NCBI GenBank assembly: GCA_947626905.1
Contig: CANQUE010000007.1
Coordinates: forward strand, 1-55,242
Length of the DNA: 55,242 bases
Source of the DNA: an uncultured Oscillospiraceae bacterium
GTDB taxonomy: Bacteria > Bacillota > Clostridia > Oscillospirales > Oscillospiraceae
Direction: 5' to 3'
Both the position numbers and the translations under genes were made by a program. Of the stretch, positions 20,897 to 28,597 are shown one piece after another. Below the pieces are notes generated by a model that was not told the DNA's origin, ran no database searches, and saw only the letters and a list, made by a program, of their open reading frames with translations. The stretch's first letter is position 1. Each line of letters opens with the position of its first letter.

Positions 20897-22201
20897 TTAC
20901 CTCACCACGCCCTTGATAAAGGGCGCTCTGGTCACCCGCTCCGGGCCGATCTCATAACAGGCCAAAAGCCGCTGGGCCGCCCGGCGGGCGTCCTCCTCCG
21001 TGCGGGCGTGGATCGTACCCAGGCTCTCCCCGGGGGCCACCTGGTCGCCCACCTTTTTGGCGATCACCACGCCCACGGACAGGTCGATGGTGTCCTCCTT
21101 GAACGCGCGGCCGCCGCCCAGGCCCATGCTCACCAGGCCCACACCCTCGGCGTGGATGCGCTTCACCCATCCGCCCTCCGGAGCCGGGACAGGGAGCGTC
21201 ACCGGGGCCTGGGGCAGCAGAGAGGGGTCGTACACCGCCGCGGCGTCGCCCCCCTGGGCTCTGACGAAGGCGGCGAATCTCTCCAGCGCCGCGCCGCTGG
21301 CCACGGCATTTTCCAGCATCGTCCGGGCCTGGGCGTCGTTTTCCGCCGCGCCGCCGCCGGTCAGGATCTGGCTGCCCAGGGTAAGGCACAGCTCCATCAG
21401 ATCGCCCTTGTACTCGCCCCGCAGCGCGGCCAGCGCCTCTTTCACCTCCAGCGCGTTTCCCACAGCGCTGCCCAGAGGCTCATCCATATCCGTGACCACG
21501 GCCACCACTTTCTTTCCCGCCCGGCGGCCCACCTCCGTGAGGGCTTTGGCCAGGCCGAAGGCGTCCTCCTCCGTCTGCATGAACGCCCCGGAGCCGCACT
21601 TCACATCCAGCACGATCACATCCGCCCCGGCGGCCAGCTTTTTGCACAGGATACTGCTGACGATCAGGGGCATGGAGGCCACGGTGGCCGTCACGTCCCG
21701 CAGGGCATAGAGCTTTTTGTCCGCGGGGCACAGCTCCGCCGTCTGCCCGGCGATGGCGAAGCCCACCCGGTCCACCTTCCGGAGGAAGGCGTCCTCCGCC
21801 ATGGAGGTGGAGAAGCCGGGAAAGCTCTCCAGCTTGTCGATGGTGCCGCCGGTATGGCCCAGGCCCCGGCCGGACAGCTTTGCCATTTTCACGCCGCAGG
21901 CCGCCACCATGGGGCACAGCACCAGACTGGTCTTGTCTCCCACGCCGCCGGTGGAGTGTTTGTCGGCCTTCACCCCGGAAATGGAGGACAGGTCGATCTT
22001 GTCCCCGGAATCCAGCATGGCCATGGTCAGCTCATAGGTCTCCTCCATGTCCATCCCCTGGAAATAGATCGCCATGGCCATGGCGCTCATCTGATAATCG
22101 GGGATGTCCCCTTTGGTGTACCCTTCGATCATCCAGCGGATCTCCTCCCGGGAGAGAGCGCCTCCGTCCCGTTTTTTCTGGATCAGGTCCGTCATTCCCA
22201 T
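20897..22201 (-). CDS. pdp: Pyrimidine-nucleoside phosphorylase
   Basis: A 434-residue enzyme that splits uridine or thymidine with phosphate into base and (deoxy)ribose-1-phosphate. The family signature SGRGLGHTGGTIDKLE (about 107-122) is intact, as are KHSTGGVGDKTSL (phosphate-binding, about 80-92) and VLDVKCGSGAF (about 187). The C-terminal domain has VGVVIAKKVGDQVAPGE. Length is normal for Pdp/DeoA. AGGAGG lies 8 bases before the first ATG, which I prefer over the ATG two codons later. First gene of a three-gene unit. Confidence 0.94.
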   Translation of the reverse strand: MGMTDLIQKKRDGGALSREEIRWMIEGYTKGDIPDYQMSAMAMAIYFQGMDMEETYELTMAMLDSGDKIDLSSISGVKADKHSTGGVGDKTSLVLCPMVAACGVKMAKLSGRGLGHTGGTIDKLESFPGFSTSMAEDAFLRKVDRVGFAIAGQTAELCPADKKLYALRDVTATVASMPLIVSSILCKKLAAGADVIVLDVKCGSGAFMQTEEDAFGLAKALTEVGRRAGKKVVAVVTDMDEPLGSAVGNALEVKEALAALRGEYKGDLMELCLTLGSQILTGGGAAENDAQARTMLENAVASGAALERFAAFVRAQGGDAAAVYDPSLLPQAPVTLPVPAPEGGWVKRIHAEGVGLVSMGLGGGRAFKEDTIDLSVGVVIAKKVGDQVAPGESLGTIHARTEEDARRAAQRLLACYEIGPERVTRAPFIKGVVR

Positions 22202-22262
22202 ATCGGTCGCCTCCTGGAGCGGCTTTTGCCGCCGTTTTTCTGGGGTATACGCTGTTTTTCTC

Positions 22263-22271
22263 AGTATAACA
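22263..22271 (-). promoter_or_regulatory. Extended -10 promoter for pdp
   Basis: On the minus strand TGT-TATACT forms an extended -10 about 62 bases before the pdp start. No good -35 is seen at 16-18 bases. Confidence 0.4.
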
Positions 22272-22291
22272 TACTTTTTACCCTCTGGCTA

Positions 22292-22654
22292 TCAGAAAAA
22301 GTACGGTTTTCCTCCCATCCAGAGCACATGACGCCGGACCTGGCTCTCCCCGGCCGGCACAGGCTCTGGCTTTGACGGCGCCCGCTCCCGGTCCAGCGGC
22401 CGGTCGGCGGCATACTCCATCCGCTGGGGAAAGCGGAGCATCTCCATGGGCGTGAAGCGCCGCTCCAGGCGGAGCATCCCCCCGCCGGCCGGCTCCGGCA
22501 CGCCCAGATATCCCGCCTTTTCTCCGTACACGCTCAGCCGCACCACCCGGCCTATATCCCGCAGCTGGGCGGTGATGGCCGTCATGGTCCCCTGGCGCTC
22601 CACCCGCAGCGATCCCTCTCGTTTTCCATCGATGTACACCGGCAATTCCATCAT
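22292..22654 (-). CDS. Hypothetical protein after mazF
   Basis: A 120-residue soluble protein that I do not recognise. The N-terminal half looks like a small beta-rich domain (LPVYIDGKREGSLRVERQG, then IGRVVRLSVYGEKAGYLGV) and the C-terminal half is rich in Arg, Glu and Pro with a final HVLWMGGKPYFF. There is no membrane segment. It is 48 bases downstream of mazF on the same strand, and a strong hairpin in the gap covers its GGGGGT ribosome site. It does not look like an AbrB-type or ribbon-helix-helix antitoxin. The coding call rests on length, start signal and position. Confidence 0.6.
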   Translation of the reverse strand: MMELPVYIDGKREGSLRVERQGTMTAITAQLRDIGRVVRLSVYGEKAGYLGVPEPAGGGMLRLERRFTPMEMLRFPQRMEYAADRPLDRERAPSKPEPVPAGESQVRRHVLWMGGKPYFF

Positions 22655-22658
22655 AACA

Positions 22659-22697
22659 AGACCCCCGTTCCTATACCGAAGTATATGAACGGGGATC
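22659..22697 (-). promoter_or_regulatory. Strong UUCG-capped hairpin between mazF and the next gene
   Basis: On the minus-strand RNA a long stem (arms 22690s-22681 and 22676-22660s, with a central 1-base mismatch) is capped by a C(UUCG)G tetraloop. The 3' arm contains the GGGGG that would be the ribosome-binding site of the downstream gene. It is followed by UCUUGUU, a poor terminator tail. It may insulate mazF or hide the downstream start. Confidence 0.5.
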
Positions 22698-22702
22698 AGA
22701 TC

Positions 22703-23065
22703 TTACGACAGAGATTGGCCGAGGCCGAAGCTGACGGCGATGGCGTCGTCCACCTTGGTCATGGTGGCGCCGCTGAGTTTTCCCATCCGCTCTCTCAGGC
22801 GGGATTTGTCCAGGGTCCGGATCTGCTCCAGCAGGATCACGCTGTCCCTGGTGAGGCCGCTGTCCGGGGCGTGGATCTCGATGTGGGTAGGCAGCCTCGC
22901 CTTGCCCACCTGGGACGTGATGGCCGCCGCGATCACCGTGGGGCTGTGGCGGTTGCCCGTGTCGTTCTGGATGATGAGCACCGGCCGCAGGCCCCCCTGC
23001 TCCGAGCCCACCACAGGGCTCAGATCGGCATAATAGATATCTCCGCGTCGAACCGGATTTGTCAT
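22703..23065 (-). CDS. mazF: MazF/NdoA family endoribonuclease toxin
   Basis: A 120-residue PemK/MazF toxin very like B. subtilis NdoA (EndoA): [30 protein letters not shown] (catalytic Arg), AAITSQ (catalytic Thr) and [18 protein letters not shown] are all present, so it should be an active mRNA interferase. Known Firmicutes homologues cut UACAU. In B. subtilis and many clostridia the antitoxin gene sits between alr and this gene; here only 88 bases separate them and no antitoxin frame fits. A promoter and hairpin lie in that gap, so the gene can be transcribed separately from alr. Confidence 0.93.
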   Translation of the reverse strand: MTNPVRRGDIYYADLSPVVGSEQGGLRPVLIIQNDTGNRHSPTVIAAAITSQVGKARLPTHIEIHAPDSGLTRDSVILLEQIRTLDKSRLRERMGKLSGATMTKVDDAIAVSFGLGQSLS

Positions 23066-23094
23066 GTGAGCACCTTCCGTGAAAGAGTCGCCCG

Positions 23095-23144
23095 GTACAT
23101 TCTATGTACGGACATACTATAATTCTCCCACGAAAGGCGGAAAT
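23095..23144 (-). promoter_or_regulatory. mazF promoter and UACAU-bearing leader hairpin
   Basis: On the minus strand TATAGT (23116-23121) is a -10 with a weak TTTCCG -35 16 bases upstream. The expected transcription start falls at about 23109, where a perfect 6-bp dyad with 3-base loop begins (23095-23109: GTACAT-AGA-ATGTAC in sense direction). The RNA copy contains UACAU, the site cut by NdoA-type MazF. It could be an autoregulatory cleavage site, an operator, or a 5' stabilising hairpin. Confidence 0.45.
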
Positions 23145-23153
23145 TATACCGGC

Positions 23154-24278
23154 TTATCCCTCCACATACACCCGGGGCACCCGGGGGCTGACAGCGCATA
23201 GCAGCTCATAGTGGATGGTGCCGCACAGGTCGGCCACCTCGCCGGCGTTGACGGTCAGGCCGAAGATCTCCGCCACATCTCCGCTCTTCACGTCCATCCC
23301 CGTCACATCCGCCATGCACATATCCATACAGATGCGGCCCACCTGGCGCACCCGTGCGCCGTGGATGACCGGGGTCAGCTTGTTGGACAGCGTCCTGTGC
23401 AGGCCGTCGGCATAGCCGATGGGCAGCACGGCGATGGAGCTGGGCTCCGTCACGGTAAAGGTCCGGCCGTAGCTGATGGTATCTCCCGGCTCGTGCCGCT
23501 CCACACAGGCCACCCGGGTCTTCAGCCGCATGGCCGGGATCAGATCCAGGTCCCCCCTGTCCGGGCCGGGGTACATGCCGTACAGGGCGACTCCCGGCCG
23601 GACCATGTCCATATAGGAACCGGGGAAGGCGATCATGGCCCCGGAGTTGGTGCAGTGGTGTATGGCAAATTTCCGGCCGGACAGAGCCTCCACCGCTTCA
23701 AAGCCCTTTTTGAACCGCTCCATCTGCTCCAGAGTGAAACCGCGCACATCCTCGTCCCCGTCGGAAACGCAGAAGTGGGTGAACACCCCCTCCGGCGCCA
23801 GCCGGGGCAGGGCCACGGCCGCCGCCGCGTCCTGCAGGCTGTCCTGTCCATAGGCCCGGAACCCCGTGCGGCCCATGCCGGTCTCCAGCTTAAGATGGAC
23901 GGTAAGGGGTCGGTCCGTCCCCGCCAGCGCCCGGTCCAGCGCCTGGGCCATGGCCAGGCTCCCCACCGCCTGGGTGATATGGTTTTCCGCCAGCACCGGG
24001 GCGTACTCCGGCGGAGTATAGCCCAGGATCAGGATGGGCAGCGCGATGCCCGCCTGGCGAAGCTGGAGCGCCTCGTCCAGACAGGCCACCGCCAGATAGT
24101 CGCATCCCACGTCCTGCAGCAGCCGGGATACCGGCACCGCCCCATGACCGTAAGCATTGGCCTTGACGACCCCCAGAAAGCGGGTCCCCGGAGCCAGTTT
24201 CTCCCGCATGGCCCGGTAATTGTGTTCGATGGCCCCCAAACTGATCTCCGCCCAAGTCCTCTTCATCCGATCGTCCAT
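23154..24278 (-). CDS. alr: Alanine racemase
   Basis: A 374-residue fold-III PLP enzyme that makes D-alanine for peptidoglycan. The PLP lysine is in VVKANAYGHG (about residue 40), the catalytic Tyr in TISYGRTF, and the PLP-phosphate contacts in RPGVALYGMYPG. MGRTGF and VGRICMDM are also typical. ATG 24278 follows AAAGGAG; a second ATG 4 codons in is possible. It lies 29 bases after the YdcC-like gene and 88 bases before mazF, the usual Firmicutes order. Confidence 0.96.
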   Translation of the reverse strand: MDDRMKRTWAEISLGAIEHNYRAMREKLAPGTRFLGVVKANAYGHGAVPVSRLLQDVGCDYLAVACLDEALQLRQAGIALPILILGYTPPEYAPVLAENHITQAVGSLAMAQALDRALAGTDRPLTVHLKLETGMGRTGFRAYGQDSLQDAAAAVALPRLAPEGVFTHFCVSDGDEDVRGFTLEQMERFKKGFEAVEALSGRKFAIHHCTNSGAMIAFPGSYMDMVRPGVALYGMYPGPDRGDLDLIPAMRLKTRVACVERHEPGDTISYGRTFTVTEPSSIAVLPIGYADGLHRTLSNKLTPVIHGARVRQVGRICMDMCMADVTGMDVKSGDVAEIFGLTVNAGEVADLCGTIHYELLCAVSPRVPRVYVEG

Positions 24279-24307
24279 CGTATCTCTCTCCTTTGTACGT
24301 TATACTT

Positions 24308-24868
24308 TTATGCGATCTGCCAGTCCGTTATATGGCAGGTGATCAGCGTGCGGCCCTCCTGGGCGATCTCCGCCGCCAGGGGCGTCAGGGTCTGGCTGTC
24401 CACCCACAGGGTCAGCACCCCGCTCTGTCCCACGAACAGTCTTGCCGCCAGGGTATCCTCTTCCCACCAGAGCAGCTCCACATACGCGCTGGCTATGGCG
24501 TCCAGCATCACCGGCATGGCGCTCATCGGCGTCGTGCCCTCCTGATCCAGCGGCCCCACGCCCAGCACGGCCCCGTCATAGCGCAGCTCCGTCTGTCCCT
24601 GGCCAGCGGACGCCCGGATGCCGGCAATCAGCTCCGGCGCCAGGATCTCCACCTGGGTCTGCCGGCCGTCGTAGGCCACGGCCAAGGTGTACTGCTCCTC
24701 GGTATCGCCCCGCTCGGCCGTCATCTCCGCCTGGAAGCTTATGCTCTCCGCCCGGGTCACGGCGCCGCGAAGCGCTTCAAAACTCTCCTCCAGCTCTTTC
24801 TCCCGCTCCCCGCATCCCGGCAGGAGCAGAAGGGCTATCATCAGTGCGGAAACGATCGTTTTCCGCAT
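24308..24868 (-). CDS. YdcC/LolA-like sporulation-associated lipoprotein
   Basis: A 186-residue lipoprotein: signal peptide MRKTIVSALMIALLLLPGC with the lipobox cysteine at about 19, then a soluble domain (about 40-186) with alternating beta strands such as VAYDGRQTQVEILAPEL and LTLWVDSQTLTPLAAEI. The gene before alr in B. subtilis (ydcC) encodes a LolA-like lipoprotein, and position and fold pattern fit that family, although similarity is loose. It is exported and anchored outside the cytoplasmic membrane. Role unknown. Confidence 0.75.
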   Translation of the reverse strand: MRKTIVSALMIALLLLPGCGEREKELEESFEALRGAVTRAESISFQAEMTAERGDTEEQYTLAVAYDGRQTQVEILAPELIAGIRASAGQGQTELRYDGAVLGVGPLDQEGTTPMSAMPVMLDAIASAYVELLWWEEDTLAARLFVGQSGVLTLWVDSQTLTPLAAEIAQEGRTLITCHITDWQIA

Positions 24869-24908
24869 GGTTTGCTCTCCTTGCTGGTCCGCGGCGGCGC
24901 CTCAGGCA

Positions 24909-24936
24909 TTGACAAAAGCCGCGGACGGATTATATT
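24909..24936 (+). promoter_or_regulatory. Promoter of the zinc-finger lipoprotein gene
   Basis: TTGACA (24909-24914) and TATATT (24931-24936) are separated by 16 bases, in an AT-rich block (24909-24975) that stands out from the surrounding GC-rich DNA. TATTAT two bases later is an alternative -10. The start codon is about 55 bases downstream. Confidence 0.6.
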
Positions 24937-24997
24937 ATTTATTTAATTATTTATTTATATATTTTGTGAAATAACATTTCACCGAAAGGAGCTCGTC

Positions 24998-25849
24998 ATG
25001 AAAAAGCGCATCCTATCGGTCCTCGTTTTTTGTCTTCTGCTGACGATGACCGCCTGCGGCGGCGGAAAGGACAGCGCCCTGGAGCCGGAAACTGCTCCGG
25101 AGAGCGCCCCGGCCGGCACAGGCTCCGGCACGGCCGAAAACGCCGCGGAGTCCCTTGTGGACGCCCTGCGGGGCGGCGACAGCAGCGCCGATACCGCCGA
25201 CGGCGCTCTTCCCGATCCGGGCGGGCTTCTGGGCGCCTCCGCCGTGCAGCTGGCGGACCAGACCGTGGACGGCGCGGTCTTCCATGTCTATGAGTACGCT
25301 TTCGACGCCCAAAACGGCATCAGCTCCACCCAGCGCTCCTTTTATGAGTCCAAGCTGGAGGACAGCGGCTTTACCATGGAAACGCTGGAGCCGGACGACG
25401 ATCTGAACTACTATTTCATCCACGGCGAGAACGGCACCGCCACTCTCACCGTGACCCGGCCCAGCGCCGCCGGCAAGGCCGTATGGACGCTGTACGTCCC
25501 GGAAACCATCCCCTTCAGCCCCAGCCAGTCCGGCGGCAGCAGCTTCCAGAACGACAGCTATGTTTCCGGCGGCGTCACCGGCGGCAGCTTCCAAAATGAC
25601 AGCTACGTCCCCGGCGGCGTCACCGGCGGCAGCTTTCAAAACGGCAGCTACACAGCAGGCGCCAAAGAGCCGAAGGTGGTGGATGGCCTCATCATCTGCA
25701 CCGATTGCGACGGCAGCGGGATCTGCCCCTACTGCCACGGCATAGGGCAGGTGAAGTATGATATGAAAAACTACGAGACCTGCGTGGTCTGTGACGGGAG
25801 CGGCGATTGCGACCTGTGCGACGGTACCGGCAATTGGGGCCCCGCCTGA
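24998..25849 (+). CDS. Lipoprotein with tandem repeats and a DnaJ-type zinc finger
   Basis: A 283-residue predicted lipoprotein: MKKRILSVLVFCLLLTMTAC gives a lipobox cysteine at 20. Residues 21-75 are low-complexity Ala/Glu/Gly/Asp, 78-170 form a folded domain (FHVYEYAFDAQNGI, YESKLEDSGFTMETLEPDDD), 178-218 hold three copies of a GGSFQNDSYVPGGVT-like repeat, and the C-terminus has four CxxC-type pairs with GxG (CTDCDGSG, CPYCHGIG, CVVCDGSG, CDLCDGTG) like the DnaJ central zinc finger. AAAGGAG precedes the ATG. A DnaJ-like cysteine cluster outside the membrane is unusual. The gene stands alone between minus-strand genes. Function unknown. Confidence 0.85.
   Translation: MKKRILSVLVFCLLLTMTACGGGKDSALEPETAPESAPAGTGSGTAENAAESLVDALRGGDSSADTADGALPDPGGLLGASAVQLADQTVDGAVFHVYEYAFDAQNGISSTQRSFYESKLEDSGFTMETLEPDDDLNYYFIHGENGTATLTVTRPSAAGKAVWTLYVPETIPFSPSQSGGSSFQNDSYVSGGVTGGSFQNDSYVPGGVTGGSFQNGSYTAGAKEPKVVDGLIICTDCDGSGICPYCHGIGQVKYDMKNYETCVVCDGSGDCDLCDGTGNWGPA
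25532..25650 (+). repeat. 45-bp tandem repeat, about 2.7 copies
   Basis: Three imperfect copies of a 15-codon unit encode GGSFQNDSYVPGGVT and variants. Copies differ mainly at third positions, so the array is not a very recent duplication. Confidence 0.75.
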
Positions 25850-25871
25850 CGACCCATCCCCGCACATCCCG

Positions 25872-25896
25872 GACCGCTCGAAAGAGCGGTCTTTTT
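25872..25896 (+). terminator. Terminator of the lipoprotein gene
   Basis: An 8-bp stem (25872-25879 with 25884-25891) with a GAAA loop followed by five T residues. It abuts the stop codon of the convergent nnrDE gene. Confidence 0.8.
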
Positions 25897-27412
25897 ATCG
25901 GGTGATCTCCATCTCCGCCGCGGGAAGCCAGTCGATGATATCCCCGGCTCTCAGGGCGTACTGGCCCACCTGCCCGGCGGCGATATCCCCCGCCCTGGCA
26001 TGGAGCCAGCAGGCCGTCACCACCGCCCGCCGGGACTTCAGCTGTCCCAGCAGCGCCCCGATGACGCCGGCCAGCACATCCCCCGTGCCGCCGGAGGCCA
26101 TGCCCGGGTTCCCGGCGTCGATTATGTACGCCTTGCCGTCCGGGAAGGCGCAGACGGTCCGGTGGCCCTTCAGCACCACGGCGCAGTCATAGGTCCGGGA
26201 GAAGCTGAGCGCGTCCAGCAGCCGGTCCTCCACCGGGCGGCCCAGCAGCCGCATGAATTCCCCCTCATGGGGCGTGAGCACCACCGGCGCGGAGCATTGG
26301 TCCAGCAGCGACAGGTCCCGGCCCACCGCCCACAGGGCGTCCGCATCCAATACCACCGGGCCCCTGGCCCGGCGCAGCACCTCCGCCGTCACCGCCTCCG
26401 TGTCCCGGTCCCGGCCCAGGCCCGGCCCCAGCACCGTCACATCACAGGCGCCCAGCCGTTCCCGGATCACGTCCAGCGCCTTGCGGCTGATCCGGCCCCG
26501 GTCGTTGCACCGCAGGGGAAAGGCCATCGCCTCGCAGGTCTTGGCCGCCTCTATCTCATATATATCCGCCGGGACGCCCAGATAGACCAGCCCCGCCCCG
26601 GCCCGCACCGCCGCCGCCGCGCACAGCGCCGCCGCGCCGGTATAACCCACGCTGCCCGCCAGGACCAGCAGCTTTCCGTGATCGCCCTTGTGGGTGAGCC
26701 TTTTCCGCCGGGGCAGCGCCAGATCCTCCCCGTGGATGGCATAAATGCCGCTGCCGGCCTGCGCCAGCAGATCCGCCGGGATGCCGATATCCGCCACCTG
26801 GAGCCGGCCGGTCAGCACGCACCCCGGCTCCACGAAATGGCCCGGCTTGGCCATGGAGAAGGTGACGGTCACATCCGCCCGGACCGCGCCGCCCAGCACC
26901 GCCCCCGTGTCGGCGCGGACGCCGCTGGGTATATCGGCCGCCGCCACCGGCCGCCTCGCCCCGTTGATGAGCTCCACAGCCGCCAGAGCGTCCCCGGCCA
27001 GCGGACGGGAAAGGCCCACGCCGAACAGCGCGTCGATCACCACCCCCGCCTGCTTCACCCAGGCGAAGATCTCCTCTTCTCCGGGAGCAAAATCCTCCAG
27101 CGCGCCGCCGGCGGAGAGGAGCCTTTCCTCCATGGCCCGGGCGTCGCCGGTCATTTTTTCCCGCCGTCCAACCAAAAAGGCCCGCACCGCGAAGCCCCTG
27201 CCCAGCAGGAGCCTGGCCGCGGCTACGCCGTCGCCCCCGTTGTTGCCGGGGCCGCAGAACACCGCCGCGCTCCTGTTCTCTCCGGCCAGGGCCTCCGCCG
27301 CATCCGCCAGCGCCACGGCGGCGGTTTCCATCAGATCTGTGGACCCGATCCCCCGCTCTTCGATGGCGGTCCTGTCCGCCCAGGCCATTTTTTCGCTGTT
27401 GGAAAGCTCCAT
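25895..27412 (-). CDS. nnrD: Bifunctional NAD(P)H-hydrate epimerase / ADP-dependent dehydratase
   Basis: A 505-residue metabolite-repair enzyme that restores damaged NAD(P)H hydrates. The N-terminal epimerase (YjeF_N, about 1-205) has VFCGPGNNGGDGVAAARLL and IDALFGVGLSRPL; the C-terminal dehydratase (YjeF_C, about 220-500) has KGDHGKLLVLAGSVGYTGAA, VLGPGLGRDRDT, VLTPHEGEFMRLLG and GMASGGTGDVLAGVIGALL. I start at the ATG at 27412 (MELSNSEKM), 8 bases after AGGAAGGG; upstream ATGs at 27418 and 27463 are less likely, and the latter lies upstream of the predicted transcript start. It stands at the head of the ydcC-alr-mazF neighbourhood. Confidence 0.93.
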   Translation of the reverse strand: MELSNSEKMAWADRTAIEERGIGSTDLMETAAVALADAAEALAGENRSAAVFCGPGNNGGDGVAAARLLLGRGFAVRAFLVGRREKMTGDARAMEERLLSAGGALEDFAPGEEEIFAWVKQAGVVIDALFGVGLSRPLAGDALAAVELINGARRPVAAADIPSGVRADTGAVLGGAVRADVTVTFSMAKPGHFVEPGCVLTGRLQVADIGIPADLLAQAGSGIYAIHGEDLALPRRKRLTHKGDHGKLLVLAGSVGYTGAAALCAAAAVRAGAGLVYLGVPADIYEIEAAKTCEAMAFPLRCNDRGRISRKALDVIRERLGACDVTVLGPGLGRDRDTEAVTAEVLRRARGPVVLDADALWAVGRDLSLLDQCSAPVVLTPHEGEFMRLLGRPVEDRLLDALSFSRTYDCAVVLKGHRTVCAFPDGKAYIIDAGNPGMASGGTGDVLAGVIGALLGQLKSRRAVVTACWLHARAGDIAAGQVGQYALRAGDIIDWLPAAEMEITR

Positions 27413-27434
27413 GGTCATCACCCTTCCTGCGTAC

Positions 27435-27463
27435 ATTATACGGTAAAAGCCCGTCAATTTCAA
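27435..27463 (-). promoter_or_regulatory. Sigma-A promoter of nnrDE
   Basis: On the minus strand TTGAAA (27463-27458) and TATAAT (27440-27435) are separated by 17 bases. The predicted start at about 27428 supports the ATG at 27412. Confidence 0.7.
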
Positions 27464-27469
27464 TTATAG

Positions 27470-27498
27470 TTGCTAAATATGGAATATTGTGTTATAAA
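27470..27498 (+). promoter_or_regulatory. Sigma-A promoter of pheST
   Basis: TTGCTA (27470-27475) and TATAAA (27493-27498) are separated by 17 bases. It is back to back with the nnrDE promoter. The leader to the pheS ATG is only about 50 bases, so there is no room for a T-box. Confidence 0.6.
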
Positions 27499-27556
27499 AT
27501 AAGTTTAGCGTTGATTTTTCTTTTCGATCATCACATAAGCAAGGAGCAGGACATCT

Positions 27557-28582
27557 ATGGAACAAAAACTGCGGCAGCTGCGGGAGCAGTCCCTGCAGGC
27601 CATCCGTGAGGCGGACACCCTGGAGGCGCTGGAAGCCGTGCGGGTGAAGTATCTGGGCAAGAAGGGCGAGCTCACCGCCGTGCTCAAGCAGATGGGCGGT
27701 CTCTCCGCGGAGGAGCGGCCCCGGATGGGTCAATTGGCCAACTCTATCCGGGAGGAACTGACCGAAACGCTGGACAGCGCCAAAAACGCTCTGGCGGAGA
27801 AGGCTCTGGAGGCCAGGCTGGCCGCCGAGCGGGAGGACGTGACCATCCCCGGGACCCCGGTGTCCATCGGACGGCCCCACCCGCTGAACAAGGTCATCGA
27901 CGAGTTTTCCGAGATCGCCATCGGCATGGGCTTCACCATCGCCGAGGGCCCCGAAGTGGAGCTTTCCAGCTACAACTTCGATAAGCTGAACACCGCCGAG
28001 GGCCACCCCGCCCGGGACCGGCAGGACACCTTTTATTTCGACGATGACGACCAGGTCCTGCTGCGCACCCAGACCAGTCCCGTACAGATCCATGTGATGG
28101 AGACCCAGCCCCTTCCCATCCGCATCATCGCCCCGGGCCGCGTCTACCGCAAGGACGAGGTGGACGCCACCCACAGCCCCATGTTCCACCAGATCGAAGG
28201 GCTTGTGGTGGACGAGGGCATCACCTTCGGCGATCTGAAGGGCACGCTGAACGAGCTGGTGCACCGGCTGTACGGCAGCGATCTGAAGACCCGGTTCCGC
28301 CCCCATCACTTCCCCTTCACCGAGCCCAGCTGCGAGATGGACGTGGAGTGCTTCAAGTGCCACGGCGCCGGCTGCCCGGTGTGCAAGGGCGAGGGCTGGG
28401 TAGAGCTGCTGGGCGGCGGCATGGTCCACCCCAAGGTGCTGGCCGGCTGCGGCATCGATACGGACAAATACTCCGGCTTCGCCTTTGGCTTTGGCTCCGA
28501 CCGGCTGGCCATGTTCCGCTTCAACATCAGCGATCTGCGGCTGCTGTTTGAAAACGACGTCCGGTTCCTGGAGCAGTTCTGA
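27557..28582 (+). CDS. pheS: Phenylalanine-tRNA ligase alpha subunit
   Basis: The 341-residue catalytic alpha subunit of the alpha2beta2 enzyme that charges tRNA-Phe. It has the N-terminal coiled-coil arm (about 1-85, YLGKKGELTAVLKQM), then class II motif 1 (HPLNKVIDEFSEIAIGMGF), motif 2 (LPIRIIAPGRVYRKDEVDATHSPMFHQIEG) and motif 3 (GFGSDRLAMFRFNISDLR). Between motifs 2 and 3 it carries a CFKCHGAGCPVC zinc-ribbon insert seen in other Firmicutes. AAGGAG lies 10 bases before the ATG. pheT follows 15 bases later. Confidence 0.97.
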   Translation: MEQKLRQLREQSLQAIREADTLEALEAVRVKYLGKKGELTAVLKQMGGLSAEERPRMGQLANSIREELTETLDSAKNALAEKALEARLAAEREDVTIPGTPVSIGRPHPLNKVIDEFSEIAIGMGFTIAEGPEVELSSYNFDKLNTAEGHPARDRQDTFYFDDDDQVLLRTQTSPVQIHVMETQPLPIRIIAPGRVYRKDEVDATHSPMFHQIEGLVVDEGITFGDLKGTLNELVHRLYGSDLKTRFRPHHFPFTEPSCEMDVECFKCHGAGCPVCKGEGWVELLGGGMVHPKVLAGCGIDTDKYSGFAFGFGSDRLAMFRFNISDLRLLFENDVRFLEQF

Positions 28583-28597
28583 TAGGGGGTAACGACA

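Noticed and set aside
22292-22654. MazE-type antitoxin for mazF
   Set aside because: It is downstream, 120 residues long and lacks AbrB or ribbon-helix-helix features. Kept only as an unknown gene.
27464-27556. T-box riboswitch before pheS
   Set aside because: The gap is 93 bases with the promoter inside it; there is no room for stem I and no T-box or terminator sequence.
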